Shown here: piece after piece, positions 51,448-59,645 of the stretch | Position numbering within the stretch: the first letter of the stretch is position 1 | Layout of the letters: the number at the start of each line of letters is the position of its first letter | Assembly: GCF_028464065.1 (NCBI RefSeq) | Contig: NZ_CP116808.1 | Location: forward strand, 2,559,501 to 2,623,500 | Source of the DNA: Saprospira sp. CCB-QB6 | Lineage (GTDB): Bacteria; Bacteroidota; Bacteroidia; Chitinophagales; Saprospiraceae | Length of the DNA: 64,000 nt | Direction of reading: 5' to 3' | Position numbers and translations under genes: made by a program | The notes under the pieces: model-generated | Databases searched by the model: none | What the model saw: the letters and a program-made list of their open reading frames with translations, nothing else | What the model was told of the DNA's origin: nothing

Positions 51448-52191
51448 CTAGCCACGGTCAGGATCTTGTTGCTCTACCTTTGCCCGAAGCTGATCGATCT
51501 CTGGTCCTATTGCCAAACGATCCGCTTTAATTAACTCCTCATAAGCTTGCTGGCAATCTTCCTGAAATTCTAGCTCTTCCGCAATCAATTCTAAGCGATA
51601 TTGCTGCAATATCGCCGCTTCTTCCTTTTTGTCCTGCGCTTTTTGTTGGGCCAAATATTGCCGATGTCGCTCAAGCTGCGCCCAGCTTTGATCGCCTTTT
51701 TTTAAGGCATCCAAACGCTGCAAATTCTCCTGATGCGATTTTTGTAATTCCTGAAAAAGCAAAATTTGCTGCCCCAATAACTCCCGCTGCTGATCAAATT
51801 CTTGCAAAAGTCGCAAACTTTCTTCTCGATAAGCAGTCGTTTGCCCTTCTTTCAAATCTCGCTGATAATAATAAATACTCTGCTCCTCCCCCAAGGGCAA
51901 AAGCCGAAAAAAAAGCTTTTTGCTTGGCAGTTCTACATAGGTTGGCCGCCCCAATTCTTCCAAAATTTCTTTTTGTTGCGCATAGCAGTTTTGGATCTCT
52001 TCCAAAGCCTGCTGCTCATGCCGCTCGGCCCAATACAAGGCATGCCGCAAGCGCTTGGCCAAAGCCTGTTGGTTAGTTAAAATAGCGTCATTTTCTTCTG
52101 CTAAATCGGGCTTAGATGGCTGCATAAGTCGCCAAGCCAAAAATAAAATGCCTAAAGTCAATAGACTTAAAAAAAGGAGTATAATATTCAT
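51448..52191 (-). CDS. Membrane-anchored coiled-coil protein, unknown function
   Basis: The 247-residue protein has one N-terminal membrane helix (IILLFLSLLTLGILFLAWRL). A long helical, Gln/Glu/Leu-rich region follows (about 40-240) with strong coiled-coil character (QILLFQELQKSHQENLQRLDALKK; HRQYLAQQKAQDKKEEAAILQQYRLELIAEELEF). I recognise no family. It lies 64 nt upstream of the PilJ-like gene on the same strand, so the two may work together. Confidence 0.65.
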   Translation of the reverse strand: MNIILLFLSLLTLGILFLAWRLMQPSKPDLAEENDAILTNQQALAKRLRHALYWAERHEQQALEEIQNCYAQQKEILEELGRPTYVELPSKKLFFRLLPLGEEQSIYYYQRDLKEGQTTAYREESLRLLQEFDQQRELLGQQILLFQELQKSHQENLQRLDALKKGDQSWAQLERHRQYLAQQKAQDKKEEAAILQQYRLELIAEELEFQEDCQQAYEELIKADRLAIGPEIDQLRAKVEQQDPDRG

Positions 52192-52200
52192 ATTCTGATT

Positions 52201-52340
52201 GTTTTGGGGCCCGCGGCCAGCTTTGCTGGCCGCCGCTATGCTGCGCGGCTCGCTGATCGCTCGGCCCTTCAGCGCTTCGCGCTTCGGTCTGGCCTTCGGC
52301 CACCGCTGCGCAGCGCTGGGCCTGCGGACAAGCTCGCCAA
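52201..52340 (+). repeat. GME-18
   Basis: Plus-orientation element with head C (GGGGCCCGCGGCC, CAGC-ttt-GCTGG). Hairpin 2 is AGCGC-ttc-GCGCT, hairpin 3 is GGCC-ttc-GGCC, and the tail is CGCTGCGCAGCGCTGGGCC. Confidence 0.9.
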
Positions 52341-52370
52341 AAACGGCCCAAGGGCCGCCCGACTAGACGC

Positions 52371-52406
52371 AAAAAAGGCCCAACCTGTATAAAGTTGGGC
52401 CTTTTT
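52371..52406 (-). terminator. Intrinsic terminator
   Basis: AAAAAGGCCCAAC (52372-52384) pairs with GTTGGGCCTTTTT (52394-52406) around a 9-nt loop. It ends the 52424 gene and is usable on either strand. Confidence 0.85.
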
Positions 52407-52423
52407 ATGGAAAATGCAAAGCC

Positions 52424-52894
52424 TTATTTTCCTTGAAAACGAATTTTGCATTCTTCCAAAAGTTGAGCTTCCTGCTCTTGGAGTTGGGCCACGGCTTCTA
52501 TCCGATAAGTCGATTTAGCGGATTTGAGGCTTTTGGCAAAACCCGCTAGGCTTTTTCCGATCACATTAGAGCGCTCGATTCGGTCCATATTAGAAAGCTG
52601 AAACTTAAAGGGCAACTTGAAAAACAGGCTAAAGTCTTGGCCATTTTCCAAATGCAAAGGTTCTTCAATTAGCTTTTCGCCTAAAATGTATTCGTCGATC
52701 TTTTTATTATCGCCTCTTCCTCGCTCATAGCGCTCAATTAGGCGGAGGCGGATGGCCTCAATGCTGGCCGCTCCTTTGGCCGAAAAAAGTAATTCTGCAT
52801 TGATGGTATTGACATCTATTGGGTAGACCTCTAGGGCCGATATGCGCATTTTGACTTCTGAGAAGCCCAACCAGCGTTTGAAATTTCCGAACAT
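52424..52894 (-). CDS. Conserved hypothetical protein, possible Spo0M/arrestin-like fold
   Basis: The 156-residue protein has no signal or membrane segment. It begins MFGNFKRWLGFSEVKMRISALEVYP. The next part has an alternating beta pattern (NTINAELLFSAKGAASIEAIRLRLIERYERGRGDNKKIDEYILGEKLIEEP, QDFSLFFKLPFKFQL) that recalls arrestin-like Spo0M proteins. This is a fold guess by eye. It stands alone on the minus strand with a terminator. Confidence 0.5.
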   Translation of the reverse strand: MFGNFKRWLGFSEVKMRISALEVYPIDVNTINAELLFSAKGAASIEAIRLRLIERYERGRGDNKKIDEYILGEKLIEEPLHLENGQDFSLFFKLPFKFQLSNMDRIERSNVIGKSLAGFAKSLKSAKSTYRIEAVAQLQEQEAQLLEECKIRFQGK

Positions 52895-53130
52895 ATAATA
52901 TACAGTCTAAGGGGATGATTTTGAACTTAGTTAAAAGTGGACAAAGATAATTCCAGTTCCCTAAGGGCGGCCAATTTGTCAGCTTGGTCCATTTTGCGGT
53001 CTACAGGCCCGAAGGGCCGCAGGCTGAGGGGCTGGAGCAGGGCCGCCGAAGGCGGCAGACCAAAGCCCGCAGGGCTGCAGGGCCGAGCAGACCTGCGAGC
53101 TGCGCAATGGCCCGACCCGCCCGAAAACTC

Positions 53131-53150
53131 ATGAGGGTTTTAACCCTCAT
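53131..53150. repeat. GGTT/AACC palindrome inside GME-19
   Basis: ATGAGGGTT-tt-AACCCTCAT has a perfect 9-bp stem and belongs to the same short palindrome family as those near 30.8 and 60.3 kb. Confidence 0.75.
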
Positions 53151-53153
53151 TTT

Positions 53154-53175
53154 GTATCGCTTCGCAAAGCGATAC
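53154..53175. repeat. GTATCGCTT palindrome inside GME-19
   Basis: GTATCGCTT-cgca-AAGCGATAC has a perfect 9-bp stem. A half-copy (GGTATCGCTTTG) follows the palindrome at 23187. Confidence 0.65.
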
Positions 53176-53227
53176 CGCTTTGCGCTGGCTTTCAAGCCGG
53201 CGGGCGGGGCAGCCCCAAAAAAAGAAA

Positions 53228-54745
53228 CTATTGCTTGATAAAGGCCTGTCTCCAAACTTGTTTATCGCTACGGATAAGGACAAAATATTGGCCAGCGGCT
53301 AGTTGAGGAATTTGTAGCTGTAGTTCTTGTTTGCCAGCACTAATGGCCAAGCCCTGCTTTTCCCAAAGGATGCGGCCATCCAGCGCATAAATGGCGAGGC
53401 TAGCCGAGCTATTTTCTAGGCTGCTCAACTGAAGTTGTAGGGGGCCATTTTGGATAGGGTTGGGGAAGATGCGCAGTTGATTTTCGGCTGCAGTACTTAG
53501 GGCTGTAGTGTTAGTGGCAAAGCCCGTTTGAAAATGAAAATAATTGGAGCTTGGAGAGCAGGTATAAGCGGGATGAAGTGGTTTGACGGCCCAGCGAAAT
53601 TGGTGGTTATTGCTTAGCGCGGCGCGTGGTATATAGGTGAAATTCTGGTTCATGACGCTAGCAAAATAGACCTGGGCAATGGGAATACCGTTAAAGGTAC
53701 GTTCAACCGTAAGAATCCATTGGTTGGCACTAGAAGCGCCTGTGGTATCCCATTCTAGACGGATTTGGCCATTGACTTCTTGGGCAAAATCATTATTGAT
53801 GGGGCTAATGCCTTGGATCTGACGGCCATCTAGGGTATCCATATTACTAGGGGCTGGGAAATTGGACCAGCCGCGGTTGGCAATATCGCTAAGCATGGCA
53901 TTTTTCTGCTCTTGAGAAAAGGTATTTTGGCAGTTGTCACTAGAATAAGACATAAAATAATCGCTATTGATTTGCAGCGGGCTCCCTGTGGGATCTTGCA
54001 AATTTGTAGAAACTGGACAGTTAAAGCGCTCTGAAATATAATCGGCTTCTGTGTCGCAAAACCCATCGGCCGCACTGGCACAATTGGCTCCGACGGACCG
54101 GTCTACATTTTCTACTAGGCGTCCGTTGATGATAACTGGAGCTGGAGCTCCTCCGTACTGCGATCGAGCATCAACTCCCTCCCAGCCATAAAAGGTGTGG
54201 GGAAGCGTAAAAAAATGGCCCAACTCATGGGTAATTGTTGTTGAACTACCGTTGGCATAGCCATTTTTAATAAAGACAAAATCATAAGAAGGGGTATAAT
54301 AACCCGCCACAGATCGACTCACATTATTGCTGACAAAAACATTGAGGCTATTGGGCACTTTGTAGCTGCTCATGCGAACTTGGCCCGTATTGTTATAGGC
54401 ATCATCGTAAATTACATCATCATAAATATAGTGGAGCGGGCCATGCAGATAGAAGAATATATTTTGATCGGCATAGTCAGCATTGAGCTTGCAAAGCATT
54501 TCAATGGCATTGCTGCCCAAAGCAAAACCCTCCCCAGCTTCATTGCCCACCAAATGCAAGCTTAAGGGAATATAAGTCATATTTTGGCGGTTAATTTGGG
54601 CCAAATTGATATTACGACGGTTTTCCATCATTTGGGCCTTAATAACAGCCCCATCGGCCAAAGATACTCCACAAGGAGCTGTCTGAGCCGCTAGTTGGCC
54701 CGCCCAGCTGAAAAGCAGCAAAAGAGAAATATAGACTAATCGCAT
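53228..54745 (-). CDS. Secreted zinc metalloprotease with T9SS type A sorting domain
   Basis: The 505-residue protein has a signal peptide (MRLVYISLLLLFSWAGQLAAQ). The zinc site is HELGHFFTLPH (His173, Glu174, His177, His183), followed by TFYGWEG. A Met-turn-like YFMSYSSDNC lies further on, consistent with M43-type metzincins. The C-terminal 80 residues (LRIFPNPIQNGPLQLQL...LAAGQYFVLI...QAFIK) are a type A sorting domain, so the protease should be released or surface-bound. The glycine usual in HExxHxxGxxH is Thr here. Confidence 0.92.
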   Translation of the reverse strand: MRLVYISLLLLFSWAGQLAAQTAPCGVSLADGAVIKAQMMENRRNINLAQINRQNMTYIPLSLHLVGNEAGEGFALGSNAIEMLCKLNADYADQNIFFYLHGPLHYIYDDVIYDDAYNNTGQVRMSSYKVPNSLNVFVSNNVSRSVAGYYTPSYDFVFIKNGYANGSSTTITHELGHFFTLPHTFYGWEGVDARSQYGGAPAPVIINGRLVENVDRSVGANCASAADGFCDTEADYISERFNCPVSTNLQDPTGSPLQINSDYFMSYSSDNCQNTFSQEQKNAMLSDIANRGWSNFPAPSNMDTLDGRQIQGISPINNDFAQEVNGQIRLEWDTTGASSANQWILTVERTFNGIPIAQVYFASVMNQNFTYIPRAALSNNHQFRWAVKPLHPAYTCSPSSNYFHFQTGFATNTTALSTAAENQLRIFPNPIQNGPLQLQLSSLENSSASLAIYALDGRILWEKQGLAISAGKQELQLQIPQLAAGQYFVLIRSDKQVWRQAFIKQ

Positions 54746-54943
54746 AAAGGAGCTGTTTTAATGATGTTTATAACTAAAACTATTTTTTAAAATTTTGTTT
54801 GACAAAATTGCTGTAAATAATCTTTAAAGTGAAATTTTGGCCTCTTTGTAGAATTATATTTTGAATATTTTGTCCCTTGTAACTACATATAAAAAGGACT
54901 ATATTTATATAGCTATTTTTTTAGGCTCTTTTGTTTTTTTGAT

Positions 54944-54951
54944 TAACTTTG
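54944..54951 (+). promoter_or_regulatory. -7 box TAnnTTTG for the ArsR-type gene
   Basis: TAACTTTG lies 36 nt before the ATG at 54988, in an AT-rich intergenic region shared with the divergent protease gene. Confidence 0.5.
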
Positions 54952-54987
54952 TTTGCAATCGTAGACCTCAAATTAAACCATCATCTT

Positions 54988-55287
54988 ATGAGTCAGTTAG
55001 AAGCTAGATTAAGCATTGCGACCCTAGAAGCGGCTGCAGCGGCCCTTCGTGCCCTTGCTCACCCTCTTCGTCTGGCCATTGTGGACCTCTTGCAAGAAAA
55101 AGGCGAATTGCCCGTGAAGGATATTCATGGTATGCTTAATATAGAACAAGCTGTGGTGTCTCATCATTTGGGTATCCTGAAAAGCAAGGGCGTACTTATT
55201 GTCCGTCCCGAAGGTAATAAACATTTCTATGCCATCAAAGATGAGGAGGTGGCCCAGGTGCTCACTTATGTAGAGCGCTGTTTCTAA
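54988..55287 (+). CDS. ArsR-family winged-helix transcriptional regulator
   Basis: The 99-residue protein is a typical small ArsR/SmtB repressor: ALRALAHPLRLAIVDLLQEKGELPVKDIHGMLNIEQAVVSHHLGILKSKGVLIVRPEGNKHFYAI. The recognition helix is around QAVVSHHLGILK. The CXC metal motif of classical ArsR is absent, so the inducer is unknown. The ATG at 54988 is used because the upstream extension overlaps the promoter box. It stands alone, divergent from the metalloprotease gene, which it could control. Confidence 0.92.
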   Translation: MSQLEARLSIATLEAAAAALRALAHPLRLAIVDLLQEKGELPVKDIHGMLNIEQAVVSHHLGILKSKGVLIVRPEGNKHFYAIKDEEVAQVLTYVERCF

Positions 55288-55324
55288 GGTTTTATCAACT
55301 CTTTCTTTTAGGCTTCGGTCTTTT

Positions 55325-55353
55325 GCTTTATCTTTTGGAGGTAAAGCTTTTTT
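55325..55353 (+). terminator. Intrinsic terminator of the ArsR-type gene
   Basis: GCTTTATC pairs with GGTAAAGC (one G-T pair), followed by TTTTTT. GME-20 begins right after it. Confidence 0.75.
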
Positions 55354-55354
55354 C

Positions 55355-55484
55355 TTTTGGGGCTGCCCCTTCGGCCTGCGGCCTGCGGGTCGGGCCATTG
55401 CGCAGCTCGCAGGTCTGCTCGGCCCTGCAGCCCTGCGGGCTTTGGTCTGCCGCCTTCGGCGGCCCTGCTCCAGCCCCTCAGCCA
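55355..55484 (+). repeat. GME-20
   Basis: Plus-orientation element with head A (GGGGCTGCCCC-ttc-GGCC). The core is followed by hairpin 2 AGCCC-tgc-GGGCT, hairpin 3 CCGCC-ttc-GGCGG and the tail CCAGCCCCTCAGCC. Hairpins 2 and 3 match GME-19. Confidence 0.88.
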
Positions 55485-55531
55485 ATGCCGGCTAGTTTAC
55501 GCATTTTATCTCCACTAACTTTAAGTCAAAT

Positions 55532-56260
55532 ATGAGAAAACTATTTATCCCCCTAGCCCTCGCTTTTTTGCTGATGGGCAGCGCCTGCCAAAGCCCATCT
55601 AGTTCTCCAACTCAAGAAGAACAAACAGCCGAAAATGATCCCCAAAAAGAGCAAGAGGCCCAAAAAGAAACAGAAGAAGAACCTCTCAGCGAAGAAGAGG
55701 CTTTTGCCGAAGCTGCTGCTGGCCCTTTTGAAATTACCATGACTATGGTTCCCGCCAAAAAACTCCCTTTTAATGGTTTGCTAGTACATGGACCCGATTT
55801 AGAAGAAGCCACCGAAGTAAAAGATATTAAGGGAACTTACTATCTGTTGCGCAATCAATACTTCTCTGAAGGTCGCCACTATATGAGTCTAGGCTACTAT
55901 TTTTGGGATGGCAAAGAGGCCAAACGCCAAAATATTAAGCATTACGATATGGAAAATTGCAACTTTGACCTAGTGAGCAAATTCCCCGATGCAGGTTTTC
56001 AAATTGCCGATGAGGACAAGGACGGCGAGGCCGAAATTTATTGCTTTAGCCAACTCGATTGTGTGAGTGATGTTAGCCCCACTAATCTAGATCTACACAT
56101 TTTTGAGGGCCAAAACTACTACCAACTGACAGGAACTAATAAAGTAGAGGGCCAAGGCGGCGAGTTTAAAGCCAGCGATAAGTTTGAAGCGGAAGAAAAA
56201 ATATTTAACTACGCTAGCGATGTTTTTAACTCTTTCTCTGCTAAGGTAAAGGCTTACTAA
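55532..56260 (+). CDS. Lipoprotein of unknown function with acidic linker
   Basis: The 242-residue protein has a lipoprotein signal (LALAFLLMGSAC, Cys19). A Glu/Gln-rich low-complexity linker follows (about 22-62). The beta-rich domain has VKDIKGTYYLLRNQYFSEGRHYMSLGYYFWDGKEAKR and an ADEDKDGEAEIYCFS segment, like calcium-binding DxDxDG loops of integrin-type domains. I recognise no precise family. A terminator follows. Confidence 0.7.
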   Translation: MRKLFIPLALAFLLMGSACQSPSSSPTQEEQTAENDPQKEQEAQKETEEEPLSEEEAFAEAAAGPFEITMTMVPAKKLPFNGLLVHGPDLEEATEVKDIKGTYYLLRNQYFSEGRHYMSLGYYFWDGKEAKRQNIKHYDMENCNFDLVSKFPDAGFQIADEDKDGEAEIYCFSQLDCVSDVSPTNLDLHIFEGQNYYQLTGTNKVEGQGGEFKASDKFEAEEKIFNYASDVFNSFSAKVKAY

Positions 56261-56273
56261 TTTGGGCCTAGCC

Positions 56274-56312
56274 AAAGCGCCCATGCTCTGAGGAGCATGG
56301 GCGCTTTTTTTA
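56274..56312 (+). terminator. Intrinsic terminator
   Basis: AAAGCGCCCATGCTC (56274-56288) pairs perfectly with GAGCATGGGCGCTTT (56293-56307), followed by a T-run. Confidence 0.9.
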
Positions 56313-56317
56313 TGGGG

Positions 56318-56475
56318 TCTAGCAGGCGGCGAAGCCGCCGCAGGCTGAGGGATGGGAGCAGGGCCGCCGAAGGCGGCAGACCCAAGGCTTTTGAAGCGAA
56401 GCGAAAAAGCCTGCAGGGCCGAGCGAGCAGCGAGCTGCGGACAGCCCGACCCGCCTATTGGCGGGGCAGCCCCAA
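56318..56475 (-). repeat. GME-21
   Basis: Minus-orientation element with head A, starting 4 nt after the AsmA-like stop. Hairpin 2 is AGGCTTTTTCGC/GCTTCAAAAGCCT, hairpin 3 is CCGCC-ttc-GGCGG, and the tail is CCATCCCTCAGCC with GGCGGC-ttc-GCCGCC. Confidence 0.9.
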
Positions 56476-56479
56476 AACA

Positions 56480-59185
56480 TTACCACTCAATATATTCTGG
56501 CTCCTCTTCTTCCTCAATTGTGCCGCCACTACCGCCTTTATATTCTGGAATATCGGCCCATTCATCAGGCTCTTCTAAGGTTTTTACCTTGCGTTGGAAG
56601 TTGCTGCCAGATGGAGCGCTGCCGCCACGAGCCGCAAATTCGCTGCCCATGAACTCCGCCTTTAGGCTGTTGCTAAGGGCCAAGGTCTCTTCCTGCATAT
56701 CGGCCTCCATGAGTTTTTTTACCTTTTTGCGGCCCATATCATATTTAAACTCCTCATCGTTGAGGTTGCCATACATACGCGCATAAACATTGAAAAGGCC
56801 CTTTTTGCGGGCGGGCAAAGGCTCCATATCCTTGTTGTAGCGTTTGAAGCGATTGGCCAAAATTTGGCCCACATTGATCTTGAAACGATAGTCCATGTCT
56901 TGGTCAAAACTATGGCTGCCCGAAAGCGTAATATTCATGGCATTGCTCTGAATGAACATGGCGGGAATATAGAGCTTGCGGTTGGCAATGCGGAACTGGT
57001 TTTCTACCCGATTGAATCGAATGTGTTTGAGGTCCTTGATTTTAATGTACTGACTAAAATCCTCCAACATCTCAAAGCCAATAATTTCGCCATCTTCTAG
57101 GCTCGCATCGGCCAAAACAGAGAGCTCATTATCCATAAAATGCCCCTGCTCATCCCAAAAGGCATTGACCTTGACCAAACTGCTCAAACGACCACGCAAA
57201 TGCCGAGCTTCCAAGGTTGTTTGCCCAAAGTTATCCATCTGCTCAAAAAACTGATTGATGTCGATCTTTTCCAATTCGGCAAAGGCCAATAACTTGGGCG
57301 CCAAATCAAAGGTATAGCGAGCATCTAAACGCATTTTGCCCTGAAAGCCATCTAGCGAAAGCCCTCTCAGGTCCATCTTGTTGTTCTGAAAGGCCAATTC
57401 GCCATCAATGTTCTTAAACTCAAACTCTCCATAATTGAGCTGGTTGATATGAAGCTTAAAACTCCCATAAAGGAAGTTGGAGACAAACATCCGCTGCTCA
57501 TTCTTCTCGGCCCGAACCGAATCGGCTGCAATGGAATCTGTTGGCAAAGGTTCCTGACTTTGCGGCCCCAAAGCGGCCAACATCAATTCATCTATATCCA
57601 ATTTCTCAGAGGCCCAACTGGCCTTGAAGCCTAGCTCTGCCTGCTTGGAGTTGGTGGAATCCGCAAAAAGAACGGGCAAAATATTCTGAAAATTCCCCTG
57701 CAATAAGATATCTGATTTTCTACTCTTAAATTGCAGCTTTTCTACGGAAAAGACATTGTTGTTGAGGGCCAAACTCCCTTCTGGAATGCTCAAAGGCACA
57801 TCGTAGCGAACAAAGCCCACATTATCAAAACGCAGACGGCCCGCTAAATCTACTCGCTGGATGTAACGAGGATTAAGCATATCATTCAAGCGCCCTTTTA
57901 AGGCCACTTCTTCAATGGCGAGCAATCCTTGGCCCTTGCTCACTTCTTCGCCCAAAAAGCCCTTGATGAGGTCAATGGGCAATTTGCCATCAAAGCTAAA
58001 ATCAATCAAGGGATTGTCCAAATCCTCTACTCTTAGGGCCAAAGATATCGGATGACCGCCCAAGCTGGCCTTAAAGTTTTTTAGCTCCAATAAGGCCTGA
58101 TTAGAGTTGCCGCCTCGGTTCTCAAATTCCACATCGAAGTTTACACTTTTGAGCGATTGACTCATGTTGGGGTGGCTCACTCGTCCACTGCGCAAACCAA
58201 AGTTAAATTTGGTCATGGGCAAGCTATTGGGCGCAAGCAAGCCCTTGGTCTCTGCCTTAAAGCTCATATAGGCATTGCTTTCAAAGCCCCCTAAATAGGG
58301 CAAAAACTTGGGCGGCAAAAGCTGAAGCAAGGCACCCAATTTGGCTTTGTCTGACTCAAATTTGAGGTCCAAACGGGTTCCCTTAGGCACCAAAACAACC
58401 TCGCCCATGGTCGAAAACTCATTGCCTTCGGCCTGCAATTTCATCTCTTTAATGCTATAACTTTGGGTCAAATGGTCAATTTGAATATTGGCATTATAGC
58501 CCAAACTCTTATTCTCCAGATAGCGCTCGCCCCCCATATCCAGATAATTCATCTTGATGTTGGCCAAGCTATTTAAGATGTAGCGCTCATTGTTAAAATC
58601 ACCCGCAAAAAAGGCCGACTCTACCAAAAAGCTGATGTCTTGGTCCATAATCTGGTCCAAATAACGCAGCTTAACATTTTTAAAGTTGGCATCCTTAATC
58701 GAGAGATTGAGGTCGCTACTCTGCCCCGTTTCCTCGGCCTCTTCTTCCGTAATGAAGATGTCGTAATTCGTTTGCCCATCCTTGTATTGCCGCACATCAA
58801 TGGCCGCATTAGAAATACTAATGGCATTAAATTGATAATAGCCCGACAACAACCCCCAAATACTACATTTTAAGGAGAGATCCTCGGCCCGCAACAAATA
58901 ACGACTGCTGTCGCCACTATTATCATGCAAGGCCAAGTTTTTCAAACTAACCGAAGCCTTGGGGAAATCCCAAATTAAAGAGAGCTCTGCCCGCTCTACT
59001 TTGAGCTCTGTTTTCAAACTTTTTCGCAGCTCTTGCACCACCAAACCCCCAATTTTGGCCTCATAAAAGGCAGCCATAACAATCAAGGCAATAACGGCCA
59101 CCATCGTAAACATTAGGGACCAGAAGAAGAGGGTCGATAATACTCGCCAAGCAAGACTTTTTTTCTTTTTGGGCTTTTGACTCAT
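56480..59185 (-). CDS. AsmA-family membrane protein
   Basis: The 901-residue protein has a basic N-terminus (KPKKKKS), one membrane helix (about 14-40) and a long beta-rich periplasmic body. AsmA features are LKVERAELSLIWDFPKASVSLKNLALHD near the start and LDARYTFDLAPKLLAFAELEKIDINQFFEQM with a C-terminal AsmA_2 region. Such proteins are thought to bridge the envelope and move or organise lipids. An acidic C-terminus (EEEEEPEYIEW) ends it. The start MSQKPKKK is used: the longer frame reads through GME-22. Confidence 0.88.
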   Translation of the reverse strand: MSQKPKKKKSLAWRVLSTLFFWSLMFTMVAVIALIVMAAFYEAKIGGLVVQELRKSLKTELKVERAELSLIWDFPKASVSLKNLALHDNSGDSSRYLLRAEDLSLKCSIWGLLSGYYQFNAISISNAAIDVRQYKDGQTNYDIFITEEEAEETGQSSDLNLSIKDANFKNVKLRYLDQIMDQDISFLVESAFFAGDFNNERYILNSLANIKMNYLDMGGERYLENKSLGYNANIQIDHLTQSYSIKEMKLQAEGNEFSTMGEVVLVPKGTRLDLKFESDKAKLGALLQLLPPKFLPYLGGFESNAYMSFKAETKGLLAPNSLPMTKFNFGLRSGRVSHPNMSQSLKSVNFDVEFENRGGNSNQALLELKNFKASLGGHPISLALRVEDLDNPLIDFSFDGKLPIDLIKGFLGEEVSKGQGLLAIEEVALKGRLNDMLNPRYIQRVDLAGRLRFDNVGFVRYDVPLSIPEGSLALNNNVFSVEKLQFKSRKSDILLQGNFQNILPVLFADSTNSKQAELGFKASWASEKLDIDELMLAALGPQSQEPLPTDSIAADSVRAEKNEQRMFVSNFLYGSFKLHINQLNYGEFEFKNIDGELAFQNNKMDLRGLSLDGFQGKMRLDARYTFDLAPKLLAFAELEKIDINQFFEQMDNFGQTTLEARHLRGRLSSLVKVNAFWDEQGHFMDNELSVLADASLEDGEIIGFEMLEDFSQYIKIKDLKHIRFNRVENQFRIANRKLYIPAMFIQSNAMNITLSGSHSFDQDMDYRFKINVGQILANRFKRYNKDMEPLPARKKGLFNVYARMYGNLNDEEFKYDMGRKKVKKLMEADMQEETLALSNSLKAEFMGSEFAARGGSAPSGSNFQRKVKTLEEPDEWADIPEYKGGSGGTIEEEEEPEYIEW

Positions 59186-59214
59186 GTCGCTTTCTTTTTT
59201 TTGGGGAAGAATAT

Positions 59215-59373
59215 GTTTTTGGGGCTGCCCCTCCCTTCGGTCGGGTCGGGCCATTTCGCAGCTCGCTGTTCGCTCGGCCCTGCAGGCTTTTCGCTTTGCT
59301 TCAAAAGCCTTTGGTCTGCCGCCTTCGGCCACCCCCTACTATCCCTCAGCCTGCGGCGGCTTCGCCGCCTGCT
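59215..59373 (+). repeat. GME-22
   Basis: Plus-orientation element with head A (GGGGCTGCCCCTCCC-ttc-GGTCGGG). Hairpin 2 is AGGCTTTTCGC/GCTTCAAAAGCCT, hairpin 3 is CCGCC-ttc-GGCC, and the tail is ACTATCCCTCAGCC with GGCGGC-ttc-GCCGCC. It lies between the AsmA-like start and tRNA-Val. Confidence 0.88.
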
Positions 59374-59503
59374 AGATGCAGGAACACAAAATAATTTTTA
59401 TAAAAAATACAGCCCGAAAATACAAAGAAGGCCAGTAAAAAGGGCCTTTGGGCCAAGTTTTAGGTTTTTTTGCCGTTTTTTTTCCACTTTTTTTGAAAAA
59501 TGT

Positions 59504-59533
59504 TTGGAAGTTTAAATTCTTGCCGTATATTTG
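59504..59533 (+). promoter_or_regulatory. Promoter of tRNA-Val
   Basis: TTG (59504-59506) and TATATTTG (59526-59533) are 19 nt apart. The spacer contains AAATTCTTGCC, shared with the tRNA-Lys promoter. Confidence 0.8.
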
Positions 59534-59566
59534 CATCGCATTCAACGGAAAGCAACACAAAAATAA

Positions 59567-59641
59567 GGGCGAATAGCTCAGTTGGTTCAGAGCATCTGGT
59601 TTACACCCAGAGGGTCGGGGGTTCGAATCCCTCTTCGCCCA
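59567..59641 (+). tRNA. tRNA-Val (anticodon TAC)
   Basis: Acceptor GGGCGAA pairs with TTCGCCC, and the D arm is GCTCAGTTGGTTCAGAGC. The anticodon arm TCTGG-TTTACAC-CCAGA gives anticodon TAC. The T arm GGGGG-TTCGAAT-CCCTC is intact and the discriminator is A. CCA is not encoded. Confidence 0.96.
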
Positions 59642-59645
59642 CTAC

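Larger units (their letters stand above)
53003..53220 (-). repeat. GME-19 with inserted palindromes
   Basis: Minus-orientation element with head A, starting 7 nt after the protease stop. Between the head stem (CCGCCCGCC/GGCGGG) and the GGGTCGGGCC part lie about 85 extra bases. They hold two palindromes, at 53131-53150 and 53154-53175. Hairpin 2 is AGCCC-tgc-GGGCT and hairpin 3 is CCGCC-ttc-GGCGG. Confidence 0.8.

Noticed and set aside
59186-59332. A 49-residue N-terminal extension of the AsmA-like protein
   Set aside because: The extension is read through GME-22; the Met at 59185 precedes the basic and hydrophobic membrane anchor.
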